A stretch of DNA of 64,000 bases from Cognatishimia activa (GTDB lineage Bacteria; Pseudomonadota; Alphaproteobacteria; Rhodobacterales; Rhodobacteraceae), in assembly GCF_026016445.1 (NCBI RefSeq), contig NZ_CP096147.1, positions 904,501 through 968,500 on the forward strand. The letters run 5' to 3'. Positions 55,976-63,834 of the stretch are shown piece after piece. The notes under the pieces were generated by a model. The model was not told the DNA's origin and did no database searches. It was given only the letters and a program-made list of their open reading frames with translations. The first letter of the stretch is position 1, and the number at the start of each line of letters is the position of its first letter. The position numbers and the translations under genes are program-made.

Positions 55976-57024
55976 GCGTCCACTTTAGACCGCTGCAACA
56001 TACCAAACAGATCGCGCGGATCATCCGGGTCTGCCAGCATGTCCAGCATATCCGCAAACTCAGTGCTCTTCACACGGTCGCGCACGTAACGCAGGGCTGA
56101 AAAGTCCTCGATCGCAAAGCCAACGCCATCAAAGAGGGTGATTTGCTTGTCATCCCGTCGACCAACTTTGGCGCCGGTGATAACTTCCCACATCTCGGTG
56201 ACTGGGAAGTCGTCTGCCATCTGCTGAATTTCACCTTCGATGCGAGTTTGTTCCGGGAATTCTACAAAAACATCGGCACGGTTCAGAATACCTGCCGCAA
56301 GTTCTGTCTTGCCCGGGCAGTCGCCGCCAATCGCGTTGATGTGCACACCTTCGCCAACCATGTTGTCGGTCAGAATGGTCGCGTTTTTCTTATCCGCTGT
56401 GCAGGTGGTCAGAATTTGAGCACCCTGCATGGCTTCTTCCGGTGTTGCGCATTTTACAACGGAGACACCCATGCCTTCCAAATTACGCGCACATTTTTCA
56501 GTTGCGGCTTTGTCGGTGTCGTAGAGGCGGACTTCTTCGATGCCGACAATGGCTTTCATCGCCAAGGTCTGGAATTCAGACTGCGCGCCGTTACCGATCA
56601 TGGCCATGGTTTTCGAACCCTTTGGCGCAAGGTGTTTTGCGACCATCGCAGAAGTTGCGGCGGTCCGAAGGGCGGTCAACAAAGTCATTTCGGTCAGAAG
56701 AACCGGGTAGCCCGTGTAAACATCTGCCAAAAGGCCGAAGGCCGTAACGGTTTGCAAACCCTCGGAGGTGTTTTTTGGGTGACCGTTTACATATTTGAAT
56801 CCGTAAGCCTCACCATCAGAGGTCGGCATCAATTCGATCACACCCACATCAGAGTGGCTCGCCACACGCGGGGTTTTGTCAAACAGCTCCCAGCGTTTGA
56901 AATCGTCTTCGATGTAGCCGGCAATCTCGGTCAGCATGGTTTCAATGCCGATATGGTGCACAAGGCGCATCATATTGTCGACGCTGACGAATGGGACGAG
57001 GGCTTTGTCAGAAGGTTGGGTCAT
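55972..57024 (-). CDS. ocd: Ornithine cyclodeaminase
   Basis: A 350-residue NAD-dependent enzyme converting ornithine to proline and ammonia. The mu-crystallin family blocks are LLTALRTAATSAMVAKHLAP, the Rossmann MAMIGNGAQSEFQ, VHINAIGGDCPGKTEL and EFPEQTRIEGEIQQ. Length fits the bacterial enzyme. Together with the arginase two genes upstream it gives an arginine-to-proline route. It overlaps the HNH gene by four bases. Confidence 0.93.
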   Translation of the reverse strand: MTQPSDKALVPFVSVDNMMRLVHHIGIETMLTEIAGYIEDDFKRWELFDKTPRVASHSDVGVIELMPTSDGEAYGFKYVNGHPKNTSEGLQTVTAFGLLADVYTGYPVLLTEMTLLTALRTAATSAMVAKHLAPKGSKTMAMIGNGAQSEFQTLAMKAIVGIEEVRLYDTDKAATEKCARNLEGMGVSVVKCATPEEAMQGAQILTTCTADKKNATILTDNMVGEGVHINAIGGDCPGKTELAAGILNRADVFVEFPEQTRIEGEIQQMADDFPVTEMWEVITGAKVGRRDDKQITLFDGVGFAIEDFSALRYVRDRVKSTEFADMLDMLADPDDPRDLFGMLQRSKVDA

Positions 57025-57035
57025 TTACGTATCCT

Positions 57036-57956
57036 TCAGGAAGAACGGCGTGTCAGGTGAATGCCTGCAATCATGCAGCGCACGGACCCGCCGGCAGTTT
57101 CGATGGTGGGGACGGAAAGGGGCAGGGGGTCTGCCGATTTTTCGATGATGGCAAGTTGATCCGAGCGCAAAGATTTCAAGGCGCGTGAGGACAGAGCCAA
57201 CCTGCGTTTATGACCCGTAAGCTCAATCGCATTGCCAGCGAATTCGCCAATCTGTTCATGGGTTAAGTCAATGACTTCGCAGCCAGATTCCTCAAGTCGG
57301 GTCGCCACCGTTCGGCGGCGTTCGGCGTCCACAATCATATCCAGACAGATCAAAGCGTAGTTGGTGCCAATGCCCATCAAAACATTGGTGTGATAGACAT
57401 CGCGGCCCTGCGCATCCTTGGCTTCAAAAGCGATCGGTTCGAAATTGAAATGCGTGCAGAAGCGTTCCAGGATTACTGGATCAGCGCGGTTGGATTTCAC
57501 AGTGTAAGCAATGCGCCCCATGTGATCGAGCACCATGGCACCAGTGCCTTCCAGCGCAAGGTTGTCGGCTTCCAGACCAGAATAATCGATCACATCCTGA
57601 ACACGGTATTCTGCCTTCAGCATTTCAATGACGTCGATCCGGCGCTCTAGGCGGCGGTTCTGTGCGAACATCGGATAGATCGCCACATGGCCACCGGCGT
57701 GGGTTGAGAACCAGTTGTTTGGAAACACGCTGTCTGGTGTTTCTGTTCCCGTGTCGTCAAAGACGTGCACGCGAATGCCGGCATCACCTAGATCAGCAAC
57801 TGCTTGGTCAAATTCAGCCAGAGCCGCTTCGGACGTTGCATCCATCGACCGATTGCTCAGCGTTTGAAATGCATTGTCATCCCGCGTTTCCGGGTTGCTG
57901 CAAAAATGGTGCGGGCGGATCATGACCACGGACTGTGGTGCTTGGATCGACTTCAT
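57036..57956 (-). CDS. ctlX: Citrulline utilization hydrolase type (CtlX) amidinotransferase-fold protein
   Basis: A 306-residue protein of the guanidino-group modifying fold. PDSVFPNNWFSTHAGG (near residues 72-87), AYTVKSNRAD, and the terminal GGSVRCMIAGIHL with the catalytic Cys are characteristic. CtlX proteins are thought to act on citrulline or arginine; exact chemistry is uncertain. It lies between ocd and rocF, with a four-base overlap to rocF, so it belongs to the arginine operon. Confidence 0.9.
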   Translation of the reverse strand: MKSIQAPQSVVMIRPHHFCSNPETRDDNAFQTLSNRSMDATSEAALAEFDQAVADLGDAGIRVHVFDDTGTETPDSVFPNNWFSTHAGGHVAIYPMFAQNRRLERRIDVIEMLKAEYRVQDVIDYSGLEADNLALEGTGAMVLDHMGRIAYTVKSNRADPVILERFCTHFNFEPIAFEAKDAQGRDVYHTNVLMGIGTNYALICLDMIVDAERRRTVATRLEESGCEVIDLTHEQIGEFAGNAIELTGHKRRLALSSRALKSLRSDQLAIIEKSADPLPLSVPTIETAGGSVRCMIAGIHLTRRSS

Positions 57957-58879
57957 AGGTGGCTCCGGGTTGGGCGATCAAAGATTTTTCGTCCGAGAGA
58001 AGAGGCGGCGAGATCGACCATTAAAGTCGCCGTGCGGCCACGCTCATCAAGGAAGGGGTTGAGTTCGACAAGATCAAGCGACGTCATCAAGCCACTGTCA
58101 TGCAGCATCTCCATGACCAAATGGGCCTCGCGGACTGTCGCGCCTCCGGGTACGGTGGTGCCGACGGCCGGGGCGACGCTTGGGTCCAGAAAGTCGACGT
58201 CCAGAGAAACGTGCAACATGCCATTCGCGTCTGAGACCCGTTTCAAGAATGCAGCGAGGGGCTTGGCTATTCCGCTTTCATCGATTTCCCGCATGTCATG
58301 GCGAAAGATTTCGCTGGCCATCAAGGCGTCGTGTTCTGCCTGATCGACAGAGCGCAAACCGATGATGCAGACATTTTCTTGTGGGACTGGGTTTTCGACC
58401 TTTGGAAATCCGTCAAAGCCATCACGACCCGTGAAATAGGCTACAGGTGTCCCATGAAGGTTGCCGGAATCTGTGGACGTCGGTGTGTGGTAGTCGCTGT
58501 GAGCATCCAGCCAAAGAACAAATTGTGGGCGGTTTTGTTTCTTAGCAAAGCGAGTTACGCCGGTGACCGTTCCGGCCGCCAAGCTGTGGTCTCCGCCCAG
58601 GAAAATGGGCAGCCCGTGTGGCATCGCTGCTTCTGCCGCGTCTGCTAACGCCTCTGTCCAGGCGATGGTTTCAGACCAAAAATGAACTTTCGCATCTGGC
58701 GGAGTTAGATTTCGTTCAGGACGAACCACATTGCCTTCATCGATCACTTTGTGGCCGAGCTCTTCCAGACTTTCGACCAAACCTGCTGTTCGATAAGCAT
58801 CGGGACCCATAAGGCAACCGCGTCGCTGTTTTCCTGAATCGACCGGAGCACCGATCAAGATACATGTGTGATGTGTCAT
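57953..58879 (-). CDS. rocF: Arginase
   Basis: A 308-residue manganese enzyme splitting arginine into ornithine and urea. Metal-site blocks are GGDHSLAAG, WLDAHSDYHTP, SLDVDFLDPSVAPAVGT and a GLMTSLDLVELNPFLD end. ATG at 58879 gives MTHHTCILIGAPVDSG; an upstream TTG adds non-family sequence. It is the first gene of rocF-ctlX-ocd, divergent from an Lrp-type regulator. Confidence 0.93.
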   Translation of the reverse strand: MTHHTCILIGAPVDSGKQRRGCLMGPDAYRTAGLVESLEELGHKVIDEGNVVRPERNLTPPDAKVHFWSETIAWTEALADAAEAAMPHGLPIFLGGDHSLAAGTVTGVTRFAKKQNRPQFVLWLDAHSDYHTPTSTDSGNLHGTPVAYFTGRDGFDGFPKVENPVPQENVCIIGLRSVDQAEHDALMASEIFRHDMREIDESGIAKPLAAFLKRVSDANGMLHVSLDVDFLDPSVAPAVGTTVPGGATVREAHLVMEMLHDSGLMTSLDLVELNPFLDERGRTATLMVDLAASSLGRKIFDRPTRSHL

Positions 58880-58948
58880 GTCTGAAGAAACCCCAAGATT
58901 CTTGAACTTCTCAATGATTGCAACCAATTCGGGTTGATTTTAAGATGG

Positions 58949-59006
58949 CAAAGTGGTCAAAATGGAAATAGTTATGCCAAAACGGAGATTGTTGGTGCCA
59001 AAATGG
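58949..59006. promoter_or_regulatory. CAAAAnGG repeat array between rocF and the Lrp-family gene
   Basis: Four direct copies of CAAARYGG-like sequence: CAAAGTGG (58949-58956), CAAAATGG (58958-58965), CAAAACGG (58978-58985) and CAAAATGG (58999-59006). The last three are 20 and 21 bases apart, two helical turns. Lrp proteins wrap DNA at such phased sites. The last copy covers the lrp start codon, suggesting autoregulation. Confidence 0.55.
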
Positions 59007-59428
59007 ACGATACGGATCGTGCTTTAATTTCTGCTCTGCGCCATGACGCAAGGGCGTCTTTGTCAGACCTTGCAGCGACGCTTGGCGTGTCACGTGCAAC
59101 AGTGCGCGGGCGTATAGAAAAGTTGAAAACCAGCGGCGATATCGTTGGCTTTAGTGTTGTCTTAAAAGAGGACGTTCAGACTGATCCAATCCGCGGGCTT
59201 ATGATGATACGGATCGAAGGGCGTGGGGCGGATCGTATTAAACGACAGTTACACGGCATGCCCGCGGTGCGCGCTGTGCATTCAACAAATGGCAAATGGG
59301 ATTTGATTGCAGAGCTGGGGACGGACACACTCGCCAGTTTTGACAGCGTGCTCAATCAGATCAGACGTTTGGAAGGCGTGTCCAACAGCGAGACCAACTT
59401 GCTGCTGGCCACGCGTAAACAGTCTTAA
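59003..59428 (+). CDS. Lrp/AsnC-family transcriptional regulator
   Basis: A 141-residue regulator. The N-terminal HTH is MDDTDRALISALRHDARASL then SDLAATLGVSRATVRGRIEKL, and a RAM ligand domain follows (residues about 62-138, with GKWDLIAELGTDTLASFDSVL). The divergent arginine operon suggests arginine or ornithine as effector. The start follows the family; the ribosome binding site is weak. It overlaps dsbB by four bases at the 3' ends. Confidence 0.9.
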   Translation: MDDTDRALISALRHDARASLSDLAATLGVSRATVRGRIEKLKTSGDIVGFSVVLKEDVQTDPIRGLMMIRIEGRGADRIKRQLHGMPAVRAVHSTNGKWDLIAELGTDTLASFDSVLNQIRRLEGVSNSETNLLLATRKQS

Positions 59429-59886
59429 TCAGACTTAATCGCGACCCAGAGCCAGCCCACAGCAAATGCGAATGACCCAAGAGCGTTTAGGTTCGCCATT
59501 GTGACGCCGAACATCTCCCAAGGGATTTCGTCGCAGCGGACAAGTGGCGCGTTCATGATCTGATCAAACAGCTCATCTGTGTTCAATCCACCAATGGAGG
59601 TCGACGTACAGGATGATGGGCCTTCCCATAGACCGCGCTCAACACCGGAATGAAAAATGCCGATACCCCCCGTGGTGAGCATGGCCGCTGCTCCGAGCCA
59701 CGCCAAAAGTCGGGCCTTCATCGCCAAAGCTAATCCGCCAATCGCAATGGCTGCGAAATGCGGGTAGCGCTGCCAATAGCACATTTTGCAGGGTGGGTAG
59801 CCGCCAATATATTGAAAGCCCCAGGCCGAAAGGATCATTGCCGCTGAGGCGAGGGTCAGCAGTAACGTCGCACTTTTACGGGTCAT
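59425..59886 (-). CDS. dsbB: Disulfide bond formation protein B (DsbB)
   Basis: A 153-residue inner-membrane protein with four helices that reoxidises DsbA and passes electrons to quinone. CKMCYWQRYPH has the first redox CxxC, and SSCTSTSIG with the later VRCDEIPW gives the second periplasmic pair, though spaced further apart than in E. coli. It overlaps yqaA by one base and is the downstream gene of that pair. Confidence 0.92.
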   Translation of the reverse strand: MTRKSATLLLTLASAAMILSAWGFQYIGGYPPCKMCYWQRYPHFAAIAIGGLALAMKARLLAWLGAAAMLTTGGIGIFHSGVERGLWEGPSSCTSTSIGGLNTDELFDQIMNAPLVRCDEIPWEMFGVTMANLNALGSFAFAVGWLWVAIKSD

Positions 59887-60464
59887 TACAGGAACCTCAC
59901 AGCCATAAATCCACCAAACAGCAGCGCAAGGAAAACGGTGAACATCAATCCAAGGCGCTTCTCAATAAAAGTGCGGATCGGGGCGCCAAATTTCCAGAGC
60001 AATGCAGCAACAATGAAGAACCGCAGTCCTCGTGCCAGGATGGATGTCGCGATGAAGGTCGCGATCGGCATGCCGGTCCACCCCGACATGATGGTGATCA
60101 CTTTATACGGGAATGGAGTGATGCCAGCTCCGAGCACGGCCCAGAACCCAAAGTCATTGAAGCGAGTATTGAACTCAGACATCGCATCCGCTTTGCCGAG
60201 ACTCGCAAGAATGGGCTGACCGATTTGCTCAAATGCGAATGAGCCGATCATGTAGCCCAAGACGCCACCGGCCACCGAGGAGACCATCGCAACCAAAGCG
60301 ATTAGCCATGCGCGATGAGGCGCGGCCAAGATCATCGGGATCATCATGATGTCCGGCGGAATGGGAAACACCGAGCTCTCAATAAAGCTCACAAAGGCCA
60401 GGGCCCAGAGGGCGCGCGGATGGTCCGCAAGTCGCATGGTCCAGTCGTAAAGGTTCTTGATCAT
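59886..60464 (-). CDS. YqaA family (DedA/SNARE-like) membrane protein
   Basis: A 192-residue inner-membrane protein. The family core is SSVFPIPPDIMMIPMILAAP then LIALVAMVSSVAGGVLGYMIG, with the Pro-rich turn ITPFPYKVITIMSGWTGMP. It resembles DedA/VTT proteins tied to lipid or membrane homeostasis. It is the first gene of the pair with dsbB. Confidence 0.9.
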   Translation of the reverse strand: MIKNLYDWTMRLADHPRALWALAFVSFIESSVFPIPPDIMMIPMILAAPHRAWLIALVAMVSSVAGGVLGYMIGSFAFEQIGQPILASLGKADAMSEFNTRFNDFGFWAVLGAGITPFPYKVITIMSGWTGMPIATFIATSILARGLRFFIVAALLWKFGAPIRTFIEKRLGLMFTVFLALLFGGFMAVRFL

Positions 60465-60935
60465 GGCTTCCTCAATCTGTCTTCGCCTGCGTGCGCCAGT
60501 TCAGAAAAGAGTGCAAGCGAAAACTCAAAAAACCAGGTCGATACCCTGATCGAGATCATTCATACACTTGATCGGTAATATTTAACATTAGGAGGAAAAT
60601 ATAATGGTTATAAAACAAATATTTATGATTGGTAGTTCATTTATAAAGTTAGAATTCGATTCATCAATATTGGTCTCTAAATATAGGTAATTAAAGGATC
60701 TGATACCCAAATCACCTCTGGTTACAAATCACTGCTAATGTGATCAATATAGTCCTCATTATAATGGATATTTAGAGTTGTTCACAGGATGCTTGTGGAT
60801 GAAGCTTATAATGTGAGTTTGAGCAATAGAAATTTCTTACTATGAATTAGGTCCAAAATTATTTTTGGAAATTTCTGAATTTTGGCGTTTTGCCTCTGGA
60901 CGCCCATGGGCCGCTTCGTTATCTCAACCGAACGT
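60465..60935. other. AT-rich region before tRNA-Leu
   Basis: A 471-base gap whose middle (about 60560-60890) is far more AT-rich than the rest of the window. It carries a 28-codon frame with an ideal ribosome binding site (60604-60690) and two near-matches to DnaA boxes (TTGTTCACA at 60778, TGTGGATGA at 60793). No other gene seen. It may be a remnant of earlier insertion next to the tRNA gene. Confidence 0.5.
60604..60690 (+). CDS. Possible 28-aa small protein with strong ribosome binding site
   Basis: ATG at 60604 with AGGAGG at 60590-60595, spacing 8. The product begins MVIKQIFMIGSSFIKLEFDS and ends SILVSKYR. It is hydrophobic and basic, of a size and form seen in small toxic or membrane peptides. 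Chance is possible in AT-rich DNA, but the ribosome binding site is the best in this region. Confidence 0.35.
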   Translation: MVIKQIFMIGSSFIKLEFDSSILVSKYR

Positions 60936-61019
60936 GCCCAAGTGGCGGAATGGTAGACGCAGGGGATTCAAAATCCCCCGCCGCGAGGCGTGCCGGTTCG
61001 AGTCCGGCCTTGGGTACCA
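60936..61019 (+). tRNA. tRNA-Leu (anticodon CAA)
   Basis: GCCCAAG (60936) pairs with CTTGGGT (61009-61015) as acceptor stem with a G-U at the end. The D arm lies around TGGCGGAATGGTAGACGC. The anticodon stem GGGGA...TCCCC holds loop TTCAAAA with anticodon CAA. The long variable arm CGCC-GCGA-GGCG and T arm GCCGG-TTCGAGT-CCGGC are typical of class II tRNA. CCA is encoded. A second 3' half lies at 63779, so this gene is the left end of an inserted element; its 3' half may be supplied by that element. Confidence 0.96.
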
Positions 61020-61404
61020 CCTTGTTTTTGCAGGGTTTTTCGTCAGAATCGAAACTGATTTTTCTCCTGAAATTGTAGTTGTAACTCGTCCGTAACTCAT
61101 TGGTATGAGTTACGAGGCCGATTTTCTGTTTTCTACTACACGTCTTGTGTTTGAGTGAATATTGACAACTATATGAAAAGAAATGATTAAACCCAGTTGG
61201 TTGCTCCTAATTTTTTTGTTCGATTGATTGACGCGGGGGATTGTTCCTCCTTAGAAAAGGTAACAAACTTTGCGGATTGTTGTGATTTTAGTACCGCCCT
61301 CAACTTTGGTTTTGTTGATTTAAGAAAAGATCTGGTACCCGCCCAGCGGCACGTTATTCAAAAAATAAGGTTTCAAAGCATTGAAAATTACGCAAGCAGC
61401 CGAG
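61020..61404. other. Left end region of the tRNA-Leu element
   Basis: A 385-base non-coding stretch. It holds the 13-base arm-type repeat GTAGTTGTAACTC (61075-61087), a hairpin CGTAACTCAT-TGGT-ATGAGTTACG (61091-61114) built from the same GTAACTC word, and a promoter candidate. TTGACA (61162-61167) is a consensus -35 box, and GATTAA (61185-61190) a weak -10 box at 17 bases. The KAP gene leader follows. Frames starting with TTG near 61197 lack support. Confidence 0.5.
61075..61114. repeat. Arm-type repeats at the left end of the element
   Basis: GTAACTC occurs directly at 61081-61087 and 61092-61098, and inverted (GAGTTAC) at 61107-61113. The first is part of GTAGTTGTAACTC, whose exact inverse lies at 63740-63752 by the right att site. 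Repeats of this sort flank attachment sites of tyrosine recombinases as arm-binding sites. Confidence 0.6.
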
Positions 61405-63684
61405 ATGGATCAAGAAGCCCAAGCTCTTGAGCTTTCTCGCCTGATCAAATCCGAAGGTCCAATTTCTAACTCTTCTGAAGATGAGCTGCGACGGCTGAGA
61501 TTTGCGAAACATATAGCTGATGCGCTTTCGCAAAAGAGTACCAACAGCGGTAGAGTTTTTGCGATAAGAGGTCGTTGGGGGGATGGTAAAACGTCTCTTA
61601 TGAACCTTGTCACGGAAAACTTGGAACGTGACGAATGGTTGCTATTTAATCCTTGGAGTTGGGGTGACAGCGACGCTATTGCTAAGGCCCTCTTTCAGGA
61701 AATTGCAAACAAACTGAATACCGGGCATTCAGAAAATGCTAAAAGGCGTGCGAAAGCGTTTCGGAGATATGGGCAAATCTTGACCCAAACGGGAGGCCCT
61801 CTGAAAGCCGTTGCTGAATCCAATACAATTCTGAGTTTGGTACTTGGAAGCGTAGCATTGGCTTCGTTGACGGGGGCGTTCGGGTTAGACGTTCCGAAAC
61901 TTGAGACTGCGGCAGTCGGATTTACCATTGCTGCCTTAACGGTTCCGATCTTAGGTGGACTACTAAGTTACATGGGAGCGGACAAATGGTCCGAGCCGGT
62001 AGAAGAAATCAAAGCTTCATTAAACGAAAGTCTGAAAAATCTTGACCGGCCGTTGATAGTATTTGTTGACGACATTGATCGGCTAGAAGAGGAGGAGATC
62101 AGATCGCTAATTCGGCAAGTAAAAGCGAATGCGAATTTCCCAAATCTAGTCTTTGTGTTGCTTCACCAGCAAAGCATTGTGGAAGCTGCGCTTGATCCAA
62201 TTGCAAATGGCAAGGGCCGGGATTTTCTCGAGAAAATTGTTCAAATGAGCTTTGATCTTCCAGCCGTTCCAAAGAGCACCGTCCACAGGATTTTTACTCG
62301 AGAGCTTTCGAAGTTGGCAAACCAATTTGCTAAGCAAGAAAATGGTTTCGAGGATGTTCGATGGGGCAATATGTTGATTGATTGCGTTCAGCCTTTCGTC
62401 AACAATCTACGTGATGCCAGAAGGTTAACATCCTCTTTGGCTATTCATTTGCCTCTTCATACAGAGGGTGAGTTTTTCGAAGTCAACATCATTGATTTAC
62501 TGGTTCTTGAAACGTTGAGGGTGTTCGAACCGGATTTTCACACTGAGCTGTTCGCCAATCAGGATTTGATTCTGGGATCGAACCGGTCTTCGAATGACGG
62601 GCGACGTGCTGAAATACGGGAGCAATTGGAAGATATTGTGGGATTGGTTAGGGATGAACTTCAACCTACTGCCCAAAGAGCTTTGAAACAGTTGTTTCCG
62701 CAAACGGAAAGCATTTTGGGCGGAAATATCTATGGGCCGGAATGGCACCAAGAATGGAATGCCTCAAAACGTGTTTGCAGCCCACGATATTTTCCAAAGT
62801 ATTTTGAGCTTCAAACGCCTCTCGGCGAGATCTCCCTTTCCGATTTTGAATTTTTTGTTTCCGTAAGCGGAGATGAAGAGAAACTGAAAGAGTTCATCGG
62901 AAGCATACGTAGCAAAGGTATGCTTGGTTCGCTTATTTCGATGATAGATGAATCGGTAGAGAGGCTGCCCGTCGGTAATGCTGCGGTACTTCTGCCTATG
63001 TTGTTCAAGATGGCAGAGGATAGCGTCGAAGAAGAGGGGCCGAGTATGTTCAATTCTAGCTACACGCAGGGTTGGCGAGCGGCGAGCTGGTACTTACGAT
63101 CCCTACCCGCAGAGGAACGAAGCCAACATGCGATTGACGCCCTGAGAAAAACAGGGGCGTTGCAAGTGGCATCGACGTTAATTCACTTAAACGATCCAGC
63201 CAGCCAAAGCGAAAATTCTTCCAACCGACTTGAACCAGCGTTGACAGCCGAGGAGTTGGATGGGTTAAAGCAAGAATGGCTGCATTTGGTTCGGCAATTA
63301 TCTGGAGACAGGGATAAGTTGCTGGAGCGAGACGACTTGATTTCCCTTCTTTTTAGATGGCGAGACTATTCTGGCGGTCTTACTGAACCGAAAACATGGG
63401 TCGATTCAGTCATAGATTCTGATGAGGGATTTTGCATGTTTCTCCGCAAGGCGACGTCAGTTGGATGGACCACCACAGTTGGCGACCGCGTTAGTAGAAA
63501 AACAGAAGGATTTGAAAAATCGACAATTTCTAACTTCATCGGGATTCATGAAGCGCTAGAACGCGCCGAACGACTGGCAGGAACTTCGATAGAAAAGCGG
63601 TTTTCTAGTGAGTTGGGGAACCTTCGTACCCATTTGGATCTTTGGTTACAGGAAGAGGAAAGCGAGGAAGATAGGCAACTGTAG
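61405..63684 (+). CDS. KAP-family P-loop NTPase, probable phage-defence cargo
   Basis: A 759-residue protein. Walker A is GRWGDGKT (residues 56-63), the typical FNPWSWGD stretch follows at 81-88, two hydrophobic helices (141-160 and about 168-190) interrupt the NTPase domain, and Walker B is IVFVDDIDRL near 218-227. This split by membrane helices is the KAP hallmark, as in PifA of plasmid F, which excludes T7. The C-terminal 450 residues are mostly helical with no motif I know. TTG at 61381, with AAGG about 10 bases upstream, is an alternative start. Base composition is lower in GC than the neighbours. It is the only large gene of the element. Confidence 0.88.
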   Translation: MDQEAQALELSRLIKSEGPISNSSEDELRRLRFAKHIADALSQKSTNSGRVFAIRGRWGDGKTSLMNLVTENLERDEWLLFNPWSWGDSDAIAKALFQEIANKLNTGHSENAKRRAKAFRRYGQILTQTGGPLKAVAESNTILSLVLGSVALASLTGAFGLDVPKLETAAVGFTIAALTVPILGGLLSYMGADKWSEPVEEIKASLNESLKNLDRPLIVFVDDIDRLEEEEIRSLIRQVKANANFPNLVFVLLHQQSIVEAALDPIANGKGRDFLEKIVQMSFDLPAVPKSTVHRIFTRELSKLANQFAKQENGFEDVRWGNMLIDCVQPFVNNLRDARRLTSSLAIHLPLHTEGEFFEVNIIDLLVLETLRVFEPDFHTELFANQDLILGSNRSSNDGRRAEIREQLEDIVGLVRDELQPTAQRALKQLFPQTESILGGNIYGPEWHQEWNASKRVCSPRYFPKYFELQTPLGEISLSDFEFFVSVSGDEEKLKEFIGSIRSKGMLGSLISMIDESVERLPVGNAAVLLPMLFKMAEDSVEEEGPSMFNSSYTQGWRAASWYLRSLPAEERSQHAIDALRKTGALQVASTLIHLNDPASQSENSSNRLEPALTAEELDGLKQEWLHLVRQLSGDRDKLLERDDLISLLFRWRDYSGGLTEPKTWVDSVIDSDEGFCMFLRKATSVGWTTTVGDRVSRKTEGFEKSTISNFIGIHEALERAERLAGTSIEKRFSSELGNLRTHLDLWLQEEESEEDRQL

Positions 63685-63739
63685 TCAGTTTTGTGAGATG
63701 TCTCTCTTCGCGAATTTGACAACGATGAATTCAATCCAT

Positions 63740-63752
63740 GAGTTACAACTAC
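63740..63752. repeat. Arm-type repeat at the right end of the element
   Basis: GAGTTACAACTAC is the exact inverse of GTAGTTGTAACTC at 61075-61087. It sits 55 bases after the KAP stop and 26 bases before the right tRNA fragment. Paired with the left copy it gives a symmetrical arrangement at both ends. Confidence 0.6.
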
Positions 63753-63778
63753 GTTGAAAAATAATGCTTTTCTCTGGT

Positions 63779-63833
63779 TTCAAAATCCCCCGTCCTAGCG
63801 GACGTGCCGGTTCGAGTCCGGCCTTGGGTACCA
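63779..63833 (+). pseudogene. 3' half of tRNA-Leu(CAA), right attachment site
   Basis: From the anticodon loop to CCA this repeats tRNA-Leu: TTCAAAATCCCCCG, then a variable arm CGTCC-TAGC-GGACG that differs from the intact gene's, then 31 identical bases. No 5' half precedes it, so it cannot make a tRNA. The strong terminator right after it shows it is the original 3' end of the host gene, pushed downstream by the insertion. Confidence 0.85.
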
Positions 63834-63834
63834 T

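Larger units (their letters stand above)
60967..63833. mobile_element. tRNA-Leu integrated element, 2.8 kb, no integrase
   Basis: The DNA between two tRNA-Leu 3' halves. Left block TTCAAAATCCCCCG (60967-60980) and right block (63779-63792) are identical. A variable arm differing between copies follows, then 31 identical bases from CGTGCCGG to CCA (60989-61019 and 63803-63833). This is the attL/attR pattern of elements that enter at the anticodon loop of tRNA genes. A 13-bp sequence is inverted near both ends. The only large gene is a KAP NTPase; I see no integrase or excisionase, so mobilisation in trans or decay is implied. Confidence 0.8.

Noticed and set aside
60778..60801. Two near DnaA boxes in AT-rich DNA, suggesting an origin
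   Set aside because: Each has a mismatch, there are only two, and no replication gene is near.
61197..61430. A 77-codon frame starting with TTG in the element's left region
   Set aside because: No ribosome binding site, a TTG start, no motif, and it runs into the KAP gene in another frame.
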